From Aradus depressus (lineage: Eukaryota > Arthropoda > Insecta > Hemiptera > Aradidae), in the NCBI GenBank assembly GCA_963662175.1, contig OY759217.1, positions 16,246,562-16,310,561 of the forward strand: a DNA stretch of 64,000 bases, written 5' to 3'. Under the pieces are notes generated by a model, which worked only from the letters and a program-made list of their open reading frames with translations, was not told where the DNA came from and searched no databases. Below, piece after piece: positions 1 to 12,209 of the stretch; within the stretch, counting starts at the first letter, position 1; each line of letters starts with the position of its first letter. Both the position numbers and the translations under genes were made by a program.

Positions 1-2
1 GC

Positions 3-182
3 TTGGAGTGTGTACTAATTATAAAAACTACTGGGCCTGCGTTGCACAGTTCAAGAAGTGAAACAGTTGGCGTGGCTGACCAGTCAACAATTCTAACTGG
101 GATGCAGACAAGCGGATCCTTCACCATAATCGAATACCAGAACCAGCAGCCACGGCCACCTACATCACACTCTTCAAATTAG
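3..182 (+). CDS. Possible 3' terminal coding exon, unknown protein (partial)
   Basis: An open frame runs in from the left edge to a TAG at 180-182, coding about 59 residues rich in Ser, Thr, Gln and Pro, ending PRPPTSHSSN. The base composition is less A+T-rich than the DNA that follows. A possible acceptor (TTGCACAG) ends near base 49, which would make the exon start there with its codon phase kept. No domain is recognised, and the upstream part of any gene lies outside the window. It could be the C-terminal tail of a membrane or signalling protein, or a chance open frame. Confidence 0.3.
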   Translation: MECVLIIKTTGPALHSSRSETVGVADQSTILTGMQTSGSFTIIEYQNQQPRPPTSHSSN

Positions 183-814
183 ACAATTTGTCAAAAATAG
201 TTGACTTTTCACCGGAAGTTCATGGTTTACTACCCCCTGAGTTCAAACATTAAAACAAAACGTCAAGTCTGTGTGTTTGTGTATTTCTGTGAACGTAATG
301 ATATCGACACGAAATATTATATATGAATTCAGATCTCCCAGAATGAAGGAGCGACCTCCTTTTGATTTTCAACCAAATACGGCCGAGGGCAGAGGGGTGT
401 AAGCTCAAAACTCTCATTACTCGCATTGGAATTTTTTTCAAGTTCATGAGTGAGACATCTAAGAATTTTCAGCAAAATAGACCAAAAAGAAGAGGGGAGG
501 GGGTTGGCATCAGTGGTTTTCTTTGTTTCATTTAATAGCGTAATTCTGAGGACGACATTCTTATACCCATTAACGCCAATTTGAAATGAAGTTGAGAGGG
601 TAGTTGCCATACCATGTATTTCTTACTTTTCTTTATTTTTAACATAAAACTATCAATAATTTTTTTTTTTAATGCTTTACCAGGCATTGCACTATAGGAT
701 ACATTGCTTTGAAGTATTCCCTACAAAAATTGATTGTATGTTCTTTGGAGCGCTATATCTTGGTCTATTTCATATCATAGGGCGTAATACAGTTGGAAAT
801 TGAACAAGGAACTT

Positions 815-955
815 TTTTAGTGATGACCAATTTTTCGATAGAACTAACCGTTTTTGAGTAAATCAAACAAACGTCTAAAAAAATGTTTTTCAAAACCTAA
901 TTTTAGAGCAGTTTTATTTCTATCTCGCAAACCAAGCGTCCTTTGAAAAATCGTA
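815..955 (+). repeat. Dispersed repeat family B, copy 1
   Basis: Shares a pattern (TTTTTCGATAGAACTAAC, then AAACGTCTAAA, then CTCGCAAACC and a GAAAATCGTA-like end) with stretches near 45.1 kb (+), 22.9 kb (-) and 19.7 kb (-). The copies are diverged and noncoding. Limits are approximate because no terminal repeats or target duplications are visible. Confidence 0.5.
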
Positions 956-959
956 ACTA

Positions 960-1351
960 TATATGAGGAGTTTGGAGCCAGAGCGGACCAACCCACAATT
1001 TTTCGGAAAATGAGTTATTACCATCCTGATGTTGGCATAGGTTCCCTTTTTCAAAACCAGTGTAGATCACTTAGTTTCTTCACTTCAGGGATAGATAGCA
1101 GCACTTTAAGTTTAGTCCACAAGTATTTTGTACATATATTTTCAAAGTCACAATGGATCATACGGCCTTCAAAAACTTTATAGAACCCAAAAAAGGATCA
1201 CTCATCCAATACTATTCTAAAATTTCAAATACAAATAAATATTTGGGGCCCATTTATGGAGATAAACAAAATGTACTCAATTTTCAATTGCCATTTTCTA
1301 CCTGTTCAGTTTCAACCAGTTGGTCCGCTCTGGCTCCAAACTCCTCATATA
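960..1351. repeat. 33-bp perfect inverted repeat pair
   Basis: Bases 960-992 are the exact reverse complement of 1319-1351 (core GAGTTTGGAGCCAGAGCGG). The 326 bases between include a chance open frame. The arms look like the ends of a small foldback or MITE-like element lying between family B and family D repeats, but no target duplication is clear. Confidence 0.7.
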
Positions 1352-1389
1352 ATGTAACTTTCACTTTATTCTACAACTTTTCTTTGAAA

Positions 1390-1570
1390 ACCTTTTTTAT
1401 TAAATCATAAATATAAGCGGTAACTTCTAAAATTTGCTTAGGCTCCGAAGTAAATTGTTCTTAATTTTCGTCGAATTTAATGAGATCTAAATCAGCACAT
1501 GTGACATCTTCTTTCTAAATTTCGTTAGATGCTACTGAAAATGGTCAATATGTTTTCAGGGGATTTTAGG
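1390..1570 (+). repeat. Dispersed repeat family D, copy 1
   Basis: Carries the family pattern TAAATCATAAATATAAG, then CTTAGGCTCCGAAGT, then AGATCTAAATCAGCACATG and GAAAATGGTCAA. Similar stretches occur at about 35.4 kb and 46.2 kb (+) and in reverse at about 22.6 kb. Noncoding; limits approximate. Confidence 0.5.
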
Positions 1571-3101
1571 ACCCATGTTTATCTTTAAATTTGTATTATT
1601 TAGAAAAATAATCTGAGCCATTTAGTCAATTACATTTGTGGCTAACTAGAATACAGCTATTAGTAATTGACTTTGAAATCAGTTGTCTATAAGAGTTATG
1701 TGGAAGGCACGCTTCTCAAGTGATGTTAATTTGGTGTTATCCATTCAGTTGTGACTGGGCCATCCCTGACCTCAGCCAATCAGCTGGCAGGGTTCACTCT
1801 GGTGTGAAACATCATAAATTCTTGACCCAGTATTATCTGAAGAGGGTGAATTTAACGTAGGCTGTTGTCTCAAAGGGAATCCTCTTATTACACCTAATTT
1901 AACATATATGTTTCATAATCTCGCAATAATTTTGCATATCACCAATTTGTATGAGAATAACTGATTCATGGCTACTGCGGCGCCTCCCATTTTGCCGCTT
2001 TGGAGTGTCGATAATATGTTTAATTTCGGTAGTAGTAAACATAGTCTAGTGGACTCAGGGTAAAGTTTTGAAGAGACCACGTCAAAGCCTGATTAAGAAT
2101 AAATGTATATATATATCACTTACGAACTTCTTCATTACAAAAATAATATAATCTCCCTGGCCGTTTTGGTTGAAGATGAAGTGGCTCTCATTCTGGGAGG
2201 TCTGAATGCTATCCTTCATTACTATCATGGGCGCCGATTTGAGACGGTTTAATCAGGTCATTTTAGGCTAAACTCCGAATTTGTAGAATTTCGAATGTTC
2301 GAAGGTATTCAATTTTCTCATGCTAATAAAAAAAGTAATTGAAAATTTCTTGTTTTTGCCCACTTCTCTATGCCATTTGGATTTCACCCTTGTTAGTTTT
2401 GATTGTAAACTTCGGAGAGGGGAAAAAAACCTACCAAAATTGGATAATTGGATTGTAGCTGATTGGTAGTAGGTACTGTTTGTACTCAAACAAGAGAGAT
2501 TTCCGTTCGTCCCAGATAACAGGTCAAATAGTTCCCATTCATACAGCGAATAAAAAATAATAACATTGTTTTATTTCATAACTGTAGACACAAGAACCGA
2601 CTATATAATTGTAATAAATAAGATTAACGATTATAACTAATTTACTTTTCCTGGCTAAGAAACATTGTAAGTTCGCCTGTAAACATGGATCAATCAGTGG
2701 GGACATTGAATCTGAGGAGAAAGTGTGCTTCCGCTTGATGACTTTTGTATGACTCAATTTCTGTTATTTTTTATAGTATGCAACTTCCCCAACAACTCAC
2801 CACATCATAAAAGCTTGGATGAGTTCTGTGCTTCAAAAGTACAGCTCAACAAAAATTCAGATTAACATCGATTCAATTGTTGAGGAATTATACTAATGCT
2901 AAATGGTAATAAATTCGTAGTGGATAAACGTATGGAATCAATCTGTATACATCAGACTTTAGAAAATGCTGCAAAGAAACGTTTCATTGTGAAGTTCTAA
3001 GGATCATAATTGAGTAAATGCGATTAATGAGAAAAAAAAAATATCAGTTAAGAAATAACATTATAAATTTAAATATAAGCACGTATAATAATAATTATAC
3101 A

Positions 3102-3345
3102 GAGGGCGCCAGTAGCTCAGAGGGTTTATGTGTAGGTGGTGAAAAAACATTGAGCAGGACATCCTTCGATTGGGACGTTAAGGGATAGTCCCGAGCCTGT
3201 GCAATGTCACTCGTTAAAGACCCTAAACCTAGGTAAGCAAAATTTAGGGCTCTCAAAGTAGAGTCGGGCTCATGTCCACCGGAGCAACGAGAGAGCACTC
3301 TGGTAGTAGGCGATATGACCGGGCATTAGTCACAATAACTAACTA
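3102..3345 (+). repeat. tRNA-derived SINE, copy 1 (internally deleted)
   Basis: Starts with the family head GAGGGCGCCAGTAGCTCAG (A box present) and ends at CACAATAACTAA. The tRNA B box and part of the linker are missing, so this copy has lost its internal promoter. The conserved block with GGGACGTTAAG and the 3' hairpin module (ACTCTGGTAGTAGGCGATATG) are kept. Confidence 0.85.
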
Positions 3346-5069
3346 TTATTATCTTTATATTCTGATTGGAATGAAGAGATTCACACTTGGTATTATTGGC
3401 GTTCATTCGTTTTACATTGGCTCTTCATTCCACTGATAATGGCACTTCATGTATTGGCCTCTTGACCATGGCTTATCATTTGTCCTTGCATTTCTTCAGT
3501 TCACTTCAAGTTGGAAAATATTTTCTTAGCTTCCATAAATACTAGCAAAGATTATTATTATTATTTTTTAGTATATATATATATTTATAATAGTCTCAAC
3601 GAGACAAATTGCTTTGTTAAAAGCACGCGTGGTTGCGAACAAAGAACCCCAGATTACATTACTTCCGCTTCCTCTCATCTTATATGTCTTCACTGTAAGG
3701 TTTCTCTGCATAGTCTTTATAGAAATATAAGTAAATAACAATATTTAATAAACATTCTTGAAATCGATAAGTTCTCTGAAAAGACTATTATACGTCATAG
3801 GGAGTTATTTCAAAGTTGCTATGATAAATAGAACAATTTTTTCCAAGTTCTTTAAAACTCTATACTGTTCTTCCAGTCGGTATGAAGTACATACATTGTC
3901 AGGACATGGGATAAACAATAATGAGCCTTTCCAGAATTTTAAGATTTTGACAAAACGTTCCGGGAGGGGAGAGGGCAAGGAAACACTTCTGTGAAGACAC
4001 TTCTTAGGGCAATATCTCAAGTTCCTCAAATGCCCTCCAGCACTTTGTATTGTTTTTATTTCTGTAAAGTACAATTACGGATAAAGCGACCCCGTTTAAC
4101 TGGGGTTCTAAAGTATCACTAAAATATTTATTACTTTTACAACGTTGCGTTCTATACATCCAGTCGGTTGATACATTTCATAATATATGATGTCAATTTA
4201 ATTTATATCTTCCAATATTTGTGGTTTATTAGACCCATTGTCTTATCCCTTCTTTCTATCTTTTTCGGTTTCGAGAATTATTAAACTTCAACATTTTTCA
4301 GTTGTGTCAATTTAATGTATGTATTTATTCATTAATACATTTTTTTATTCTCAAATATACCCAATTTTTCTGTATATTCTCAACTAATAATTATTAAAAA
4401 ATAAATAAAATGTCTCATGAGCGAAAAGATGCAGATGTTCATTTCCCATTGGTGTTCCTATAGCCAAAAACGGAATAGAATAAAGTAGGGAAGTTGGTGG
4501 AGGCAAAAGTCAATATTCATGTTTTGCTGGTCCAAACTCGGTACTCATTTGACAAGCCGTTCGATTGATTTAAAAAAAACATTTATATTTTGGATTAACC
4601 ATAATTTGATATTGTGTAAAACACCTATTTGAATATTAATTTCAAATAAATATAAAAAACCCTTCCTAAGTTACTCAATGATACAAAAACGAAGCTAATA
4701 AAAAGGCTCAGACAATTCCACTCAAACTTTTCAATGTTTGCCTTGGCCCTGTAAGAGAGAGAAGCTCAGATCAAAAAATCGTGTTTAACCAAACACATTC
4801 TGTGTTTACATTTTACATGTACATTATCAAATACGAATGGTTTAATGTATTCGAAATAATAAAATTTTAACCCTCCCGTCGGTCCTCATAATGAAGCATT
4901 ACACGTTCAAGCCCTCTCACAAGAAGCTCAGATTCACAATTTTTCAAAAAAGAAACGTATTTTCTAATTAAATAACCAAGTTAGTTTAGAAGCTTTTCAG
5001 TGAATTTATAAATTAGACAATTTATAAGTTAGTCTATATGTATATGTAACATATATAAATAATCAATTT
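3346..5069. other. A+T-rich noncoding stretch
   Basis: Nothing gene-like is supported. Short open frames on both strands (for example 3758-3994 and 3805-4074) overlap one another and have no recognisable products. Confidence 0.5.
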
Positions 5070-5402
5070 GAGGGCGCCGGTAGCTCAGTGGTATGCGTGC
5101 TTGCCTTCTGAGCTCAAGATAATGGGTTCGAAACCCTACCGAGGCCCTTAGTTTATTTTATCTGGGAGGTAAAATAAACTTAAGCACGCCGTCCTTCGGA
5201 TGGGACGTTAAGCGATGGTCCCGAGCCTGTGCGATGTCAGGTACTCGTTAAAGACCCCTGCCCTAGGTGAATACAAATTTAGTGTAGGCGAAATTTAGGA
5301 CTTTCATAGTAGAGTCGGGCTCATGACCACCAGAGTGACGAAAGAGCGCTCTGGTAGTAGGCGATATAGTTAAAGCCCGGGCATGAGTCATAATAACTAA
5401 CT
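5070..5402 (+). repeat. tRNA-derived SINE, copy 2 (near full length)
   Basis: Full-length reference copy of the family. It has a tRNA-like head with an A box (TAGCTCAGTGG) and B box (GGGTTCGAAACCC), then a linker hairpin (AGTTTATTTTA pairing with TAAAATAAACT), then a conserved block (CCGTCCTTCGGATGGGACGT), then a 3' module with a GAGCGCTCTGG hairpin, ending CATAATAACTAA. The conserved block resembles, from memory, the Nin-type domain shared by some metazoan SINEs; this needs a database comparison. Confidence 0.9.
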
Positions 5403-5885
5403 ATAAATAATCAACAATTATTCTACAAAAATATTTCATTTTAGTTAATACCCCCGGATTTGAACCTCGGCTTGACCAGCTGTTTCTTTAATGAAGCCCA
5501 GTCTCTTCCGCTCCTTTGATTCAGTTTGCTGAACGTAAGTATTTGGAGAAGAAAGTGGTGCCCCTGAAAGATGATGTACCGACTATCGTGTAAGCCTCTC
5601 ATGTGTTGGGGCTGTGTAGCTTCGTTCTGTGGACGGCGTTTAAGTAAATTGGATATTTGCTAATCTACATATATTCGGACTACACGAGATATTTGATTTC
5701 CCTAGGTAGGAAGGGATGGGAGATAATAAAAATAAATTATACGGAAGGGGAGGGGGGATGGGAGCCCGAGTTGAAATTAATTATTTAGTACTAGGGTTGA
5801 AAGCGGCAAAGTTACTCGCTTTACCAATGTGTTCATTTATATTTTAATACTTGCTCCTTAGCATAATATATGTATTACACTTACA
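5403..5885. other. Spacer between two SINE copies
   Basis: Noncoding. It holds a small G-rich stretch near 5740-5770 and nothing recognisable. Confidence 0.5.
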
Positions 5886-6152
5886 GAGAGCACCGATAGC
5901 TCAGAGGCAGCGTGCTTGCCTACTGAGCTCAAGATCGCGAGTTCATAACCCGGCTGAGGCCCTTGGGTTTTTTATCTGGCAGGTTAAAAAAAACTTGAAC
6001 ACGCCGACCTTCAGATGGGACGTTATGCGATGTTCCTGAGCCTGCGCAATGTCAGGTACTCGTTAAAGACCCCCATAGTAGAGTCGGGCTCATCTCCACC
6101 AGAGCGATGAAAGAGCGCTCTGGCAGTAGGCAGCATGAGTAACAATAACTAA
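5886..6152 (+). repeat. tRNA-derived SINE, copy 3
   Basis: Same family and strand as copy 2, about 0.5 kb away. The B box is damaged (GAGTTCATAACC) and the middle of the 3' module is deleted. The linker hairpin uses different bases (GGTTTTTTATCT with GGTTAAAAAAAAC) yet still pairs. Confidence 0.85.
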
Positions 6153-7119
6153 ATAGCTATTATACTAACATCATAAAATCATATTTACGTAGACAGATAA
6201 TTCTGTCAGACAAAGTGTATATGCTTCTCTATACCAAACTATAAAACCCGATACACTTCGGAGTTTCATAAACATCCTTTTGGTAAAATATGATAAATGT
6301 TTCGTCAACTATTTGATAAATTTTGCGATGAAAACCCATACCTCCTCTTCATCCGGAATAGCAGATCCTGCAAACTGGTATTCAGTAAGTGAAATGTTTT
6401 TTAACGCTTGGATCTCGAGGGTATTTGTCAAGATATATTCAGAACTTCTCGTCATCAATGTGGAAAACAAAATGTTCATGAACATTCTTTATAATATTTT
6501 TTTTCAGTTGAATTGAATCTGAACGAATCATGTTTCCTGATTCAGGAAAATAAAAGCAGGCTTGGAATATCAAGTGAGCAGTGTCTTTTTATATGTCTAC
6601 CCTTGTGCCGCTCCAGGCAATAACAGGACCCTCCCTTCCTCCGACCCTCTACATCTAACATATATATTCTTATCAACTACATCAACCTGTCTAGCTTTTA
6701 TATTATCCTTCTCTACGTCTTCTTTCTTCTTTTTCCATGATTTACTAAGGTGTCGGTGTGGGCACCTACTTTCTCCATGCTGGATAGCAAGCCTCCCTCA
6801 ATTCTCAACAGCCCCCCCCCCCCCCCCCCACTTCTCATATATTATAAACTTTATTTCTTTATAATATTTCTTATCTAAAATATTTCAGAAGATTTTTGCC
6901 AATTACAGATTACAAATTCTCCCAGCTAAAAATCGTTGTTGTTGTGCTTTCTGTGGTGGAAATAAAAATATATTATTTTGGCGCGCCATATCGCCTCTTT
7001 TTATAAAAAAAAACAATATATAAAGAATTAGCATGTACGTATATATTGTTCCTTAAAAATCACAATTTAATTGTCTGGCCTACAAGCAACGACACGTGAA
7101 AACATTAATTTAGGAGGCA

Positions 7120-7159
<40 letters not shown>

Positions 7160-7361
7160 AAATGGAATTCTAATTATTGTAAAATATAATCGTCAAAACC
7201 TCTCTAAATGTACGCAGGTTGATAAACCATGATATGATCTTATTGGATGTATCCACTCGTACAATGGCTATTAGCTATAGGCTTTCTACATAGGTAGACC
7301 ATCACATTCTAATCATACATGTGTAGACGGCAGGTATATAAATTACACATTTATATTACTG
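6153..7361. other. Noncoding stretch with C tract and TA microsatellite
   Basis: Contains an 18-base C run at 6812-6829 and a TA dinucleotide repeat at 7122-7157. No gene is supported. Confidence 0.6.
7122..7157. repeat. TA microsatellite
   Basis: An uninterrupted run of TA dinucleotides about 36 bases long. Confidence 0.9.
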
Positions 7362-7437
7362 TCGACGTTGGGTTTGAACCCCGGACACTGGTTTTCAAAG
7401 GTAGAGTCATTACCCACTCGACCATTGCAACCCCTCT
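7362..7437 (-). repeat. tRNA-Ser-like element (second tRNA-derived type)
   Basis: Read on the minus strand, this has a type-II tRNA A-box pattern (TGGTCGAGTGGGTAATG), an anticodon-arm-like CTTTGAAAACC and a B box (GGGTTCAAACCC). The acceptor ends do not pair well, so it is more likely a tRNA pseudogene or the head of a SINE of a different family than a working tRNA gene. It is unrelated in sequence to the GGGCGCCGG family. Confidence 0.5.
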
Positions 7438-7689
7438 CATTTAATTTGAATTTCTACACTTTTCGGGCTAACGTGGGGCTAAAGATTTCTGAACATCTCC
7501 AGGCAATCCGACAAATTGGCTGAATTTCAGATAGTCCTCTCGATATATTTTGTTTCGATAGATTCGTGCCACAAGATCAGTTTGCTCAGTTTTCCTTCTT
7601 CAATCGGTTAGTATCTGGCTCAGGAAGTCCGTGAAGAAGGAATCAGTTCATTCGTAAGTAAGTTGCTGCTATAAGTTAGACAGTCTCAA

Positions 7690-8010
7690 GGACATGTCTG
7701 TGTCTACATTTGCTGAGTCCATGGCCAGCTCCCATGACTCCTCATTACAAGTACCGAAGGAGTGAGAGATGGATGGTTGCTGTGGTTGACTGATTGTTAA
7801 TTAATGAGCCCGACTAAGGGAGGCTGAGTGATTGGTGCTGGCCCAGTTTGGGAATGAAGGGGAGGATGGCGGCACCCCGACGACGGGAGTCTCAGATCAA
7901 TACCAGGCCACAGCCCTAGCCCCAGCACACGGCACTCAGTACACAGCACACAGGCAGAGCTCGTCCCTGGCCTCCTTTCAGACCTCACTTCATCCTCACT
8001 CCCCCTCCTC
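7690..8010. other. Locally GC-richer island, no gene assigned
   Basis: About 300 bases clearly richer in G+C than the surroundings, with overlapping open frames on both strands (7832-8122 + and 7797-8069 -) and no splice pattern or domain that decides between them. It could be a promoter or untranslated first exon, a decayed transposon, or chance. Confidence 0.3.
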
Positions 8011-8119
8011 ATATACTGCAAAATACATAGGGCAGATATCCTCATATATGAGTGGCAACTGCACAGCAATAAATAGATTTGATGACCATATTAAAGATAA
8101 CAGGAAGAGAAATAGATTA

Positions 8120-10790
8120 TAACTATTTTCTATCTTGAGTGGCCTAGATTCATGGCAATCGAAGATTGCTTTATTACTCTTTAATTTTCTTTCTTGGATC
8201 CAAATTGAAGAAAGCATTTAGAAGGCAGAATACATTTTACTCTATAGGCTAATAAGAGCTTTTTCTCCATTAATTTATTTTAGTTCAATTTGCGAAATGA
8301 ATATCATTAAATTATCTATTTGGTGAACACTATATATATATTTTTTTTTTTCACTCAGTTCAGTTTAGATTTTTAAGGCATTCTGATTCGATATAAAAAT
8401 CATTTTTATTTTATATATTTCAAATTACATATTTCTCATTTTCTCAAGTAATGGCACAGGAAAAGTCGAAGATCTGCCTATAAGGAAGGCTTTCTTTATT
8501 TATGGATGTTTAGTGGTACTTTACACTCTACGTTCACAAGCATACATCTACACAACACCTCAGGGACCTCGGTTGTAGGTTTTCAATTTGTTTACAAATA
8601 AATATTCTCTCTATTGGATGCACAAGCCCGGTCTCTTTTACCACAAGCAGCCCTTCCGAGTTGAGATGATGTTCTTTTCGGTTGGCAAGGGTTTTTTATT
8701 TTAATTCTTCCTTCATGTTCACTTCTCGGACAGAGCACAAAACTCCCCTCTTCACTAAAATGTTTTCATCATTCATTTCATCTCCAGCCTCTTCTGTTCC
8801 TGTTTATATTCAATGTCCACCCTCGGTAAGTTAGCCATCTGACCTAAGACAACCCAATATAGTTCCCTCATCTTAACAATGATTTCCTTCTATTCTGAGA
8901 AGATAGAACGAGTTCCGAAAGTTTTAGTGCTTTTGAAAGCTTATACTTTGGTTCCGGTCAATTTTTGCCAACAAAATAATGATCGGTGATTTTTATGTTT
9001 TGTATCCGAATCCTAATAATTTTTAAAAGGGTGATTTCATTTTATTTTCGAAGCAATCATATTTCTTGTTTTAAACAAATTGTTTTTATTTGAAAATATT
9101 GTTAAATTGTTATTGGATAAAGTCATTTATGATAAAAGACGTACTTAAAACTAAAAAAAATACACTTTTGACGAATTTGATTTACATGAATTTACTGTTA
9201 GAAGAATTGCTCTTTAGACAAATGTCTCCTTTAAATGAATTTTCCGTTAGTCGAATTTGGTTTAGACGAATTTACCTTATCCCCGAAGGTGCTGAATCTC
9301 TACAGTAGAGGTGGCTGCGGTGCGTGCTTGGAAAATGCTGTTTGACCGATTGACTCATCGAGCAGTTAGTAATGAGATAAATGGTTTGGATTAGTGAACT
9401 ACGGGAAATTCAATTTCGAAATAATTTTGCATTTTTCTGCACTTATTATTGAGCAGGAAATTCTTTTCAAAAGATGTAAGTTAATTCTTTTTCTTCTTTT
9501 TTCTTCACCAACATTAATGGAGCTTGAATTAAATTTCAGGAACATGGAAAAGAAGATCGAAAGTAATTTAATTAAATGGGAATTTTGTATATAGTAAAGT
9601 ACAATAGAATACAAGTAAAGAGGAAAATGTTTTTTTTTTCTTTGAATGTATTGTGTTCCCCAACCGATCCAGCCGTAACCACTATTATAAATTTTACAAT
9701 TCGTTATTTATCCTTATCCTCCTTTGCCACAGACAATTACCACATCATAAATTCCCCAAAGTGTTTCTCACCCCTCGCACAGGTCCATATATTCACGCTA
9801 TTAGTATTTATTCCTTTTTTGTGAACTTGGATAAACGCCAGAGCGGAACAGTTTAAGGAACCGTTATTACCAACCATTATCCTGAAACGAACAGCTATAA
9901 TTCTTATTTTTATTTTTTTACTCCTTTCTCCTTCTCCTCTCCTCTCCCTATACAACGTATAGAGGAAGTTATGTAATCGGTCGGAAATTTGATTTTGAGT
10001 TTTAATGTTTTCCGAACCATATTCAAAAAAGGAAAAGGAAAAAAAAAACATTCGTATCTGTGTGTGTCCGTCCATGAAGGGAGAGGGAGATTCTTATCAC
10101 AGAAATCACAATAACTTCGGTTGAAATGAATGTATTCAACCTGAAATTTTATATTTGAATCCAAAACCCTTTAGAGAATCTTGACGCAGCGAACTGGCAA
10201 GCCATCTTCAAGCCTTTAATCAACAAGAAGGGGCCACCTGCAACAGGATCCTTCTGAAGCTGCTCCACCCGATGGATCCCCCCAGAGGTCAGGAGTCATG
10301 AACAGGACTCGGTCAGAAGTAGGTTCTACCGACTCAGTCGCTGATTCGGGCGGCCAAATCACAGTTTCCTGAACCTAATCGCGTAGACACCTAATGCTGA
10401 GTCTAGAGATGGACAGCTCTTCGGCAGCTTTCGTTGAGTCCCCCCTAAAACTTCCTTCTTCCTCTATTTTCTCATCCGATACTAATTTCTTTTTTGTTTA
10501 TCCTCCTAACTTCCCACTGGCGTCTCCAGCTCCCATAAGAGTTTCCCAATCCTTCGATCCAAATAAGTTTCTCTTCCCTTATATTTACCCGGACCCCTTG
10601 GAGATGCCCTTGGACCTGATAAATTTCCGTTCATATTTCTTGAAGTTTGCTTCCCAGTCATATTTCCTATCCTTTTACATATTTCTCCTTTCAAAACTCC
10701 ATCTTCCCTTCAGCGTAGAAAGAAGCGCTCGTACTCGCACTCAACAAAGTCTCTAATCCTAAAGCTCAAAAGACTTTCGTCCAATGTCCC
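8120..10790. other. Mostly noncoding A+T-rich stretch
   Basis: No supported gene. It contains short degenerate direct repeats around a GACGAATTT-type motif (about 9165-9285), a family-C repeat fragment near 9.95 kb and a GC-richer region at about 10.2-10.75 kb with a 120-codon open frame (10394-10756 +) of no recognised family. Confidence 0.45.
9950..10160 (-). repeat. Repeat family C, terminal fragment
   Basis: Contains the family end GAGGAAGTTATGTAATCGG followed by a GGAAATTT stretch, matching the family-C copy at 60.24 kb in the same orientation. Diverged; limits approximate. Confidence 0.4.
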
Positions 10791-10799
10791 TTAGCCCCT

Positions 10800-10990
10800 A
10801 GCTCATTCCCAACTCACAGATTTCAGTCTAGCCAACAAACTCCTCGATTTTTTCCAATTAGGTTTCCAAGGCGGGTATGGGACTCGAACCGCTTTACTGA
10901 AACTAACAGAAGACTTCAGACAAACTATTGATAACAGACAACTGTCTCTCCTAGTATTGTCTCCCTATCTCCAATATGCGTTAAGTTAAA
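10800..10990 (+). pseudogene. Non-LTR retrotransposon (LINE) reverse transcriptase fragment
   Basis: One frame reads FFQLGFQGGYGTRTALLKL, then TEDFRQTIDNRQLSLLVL. This matches the reverse transcriptase block that precedes the D-F-S-K-A-F-D motif in Jockey/CR1-like LINEs. After the VL the expected motif is replaced by SPYLQYALS and a stop, so the fragment is decayed. It is too short to place in a clade. Confidence 0.7.
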
Positions 10991-12069
10991 AACACTTTTA
11001 TCTTATTTTCTCGAACTTTTGGGGGCTCTCTGTGCATAAAACAAAAAAAAAAAATTCTGTAACACCTCTAATTAAAGAAAAATCGGATACTAATTAAATG
11101 AGATCAGTAGAAATAATCCTACCATAAGCTCTTTTAGCTGTTTTTTTTTCAATCAATGATTTTTCAGAATCTCTTGTTTCTTTTTTTAGTGTTTCGTACG
11201 TCGAACACCACCTACGTAACCCTATTAACGAGTGTTTAAAATGTCTGTCCGCCATCTTGGAAACTAAAAAAGAAAAAACAATTTGGCAACAAATAATTGA
11301 GTAGAATAAAAGTATTAAGCTAAAAAAAAAAAAGGCAAAATTGGAACGTAAATGCCCAAAAATGGAACCCGCGATGACGTTTATAAAGAACGTCAAGTTG
11401 GATCGCCATTCTTCGCCCGTTGTTAGTGCTTCGTTTAAAAAAAACATTATAATAAGAAAAAATTAATTGAAAAAAAAACTTCATTCGGGTGACAATTAAT
11501 AAAAGTTTAATTAATAAAACAAATTAGTTCCTTTAGAAAGCTTTCGGGAGATCATAATACAGAATATGAAGGGAAAAAAGGCAATATAACGACACCCGGG
11601 ACTTAAGGGTATAGCAACCCTTCATCCCTTATCACAATAACAAAAAATTCTTATTTCATACCGACTATAAGTGATATATTATTTAATATTTCATAGAAAT
11701 AAATGTACTAAAAAATAACTTCATTTCGAAGAAAATAAAACATAGTGTTTTCTTAATGATATTTAACATTTTTTCAGAGATATTGTGAAACACTTAATAA
11801 AAAATGTAAAGAAAAACTTATGTTGTTGTCATGACTGAAGGGGGTAGCTATATCAAAACTACTCCCATACATTTTGTGAAATACACAATATTTTTATTCT
11901 TCAATTCCATTTCGGCTAGTTGAATAGGACGTTGATCTGGTTACACATCTGACAATTTCCTTCGATGCTTATTTTTTCATACTTTAAACATTTATAAATG
12001 TTTCTGATTTAAGTTATATTAATGCTTTTTCCAGAGTAATCTTAAAACTGCCCCCCCATTAGGGTTAAA
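10991..12069. other. A+T-rich noncoding stretch
   Basis: Holds many homopolymer A and T runs. The open frame at 11094-11447 (-) is low-complexity Phe/Lys-rich and not convincing as a gene. Confidence 0.5.
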
Positions 12070-12127
12070 GGTGCTCGTATACTATGACGTAGTTAAAGTC
12101 TGGGCACGAGTTACAAAAACTAACTAA
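12070..12127 (+). repeat. tRNA-derived SINE, 3' fragment
   Basis: Retains only the last part of the 3' module (GTAGTTAAAGTCTGGGCACGAG, a diverged form of GTAGTTAAAGCCCGGGCATGAG) and the CAAAAACTAACT tail. Confidence 0.6.
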
Positions 12128-12209
12128 TCTTTGTTTATTGTTCCTGCACTGATAACTGATTTTTAATAAACTTGCCGCCGAAATATGACATATGAAAGAA
12201 GAACTATCT

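Larger units (their letters stand above)
183..3101. other. Noncoding repeat-rich stretch
   Basis: No gene is supported here. The stretch contains one copy each of two dispersed repeat families (listed separately), a 33-bp perfect inverted repeat pair and otherwise A+T-rich sequence. The short open frames are not supported by codon pattern or splice sites. Confidence 0.6.

Noticed and set aside
5070..5145. SINE head as a functional tRNA gene
   Set aside because: Although the A and B boxes are good, the same head recurs with a constant non-tRNA body at many places and the ends do not form a proper acceptor stem, so it is a SINE.
10394..10756. 120-codon plus-strand frame
   Set aside because: Phe/Ser/Pro-rich with no recognised domain or splice context; it may be part of the decayed LINE just downstream, but this could not be shown.
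11094..11447. 117-codon minus-strand frame
   Set aside because: Low-complexity Phe- and Lys-rich translation of A+T-rich DNA with homopolymer runs.
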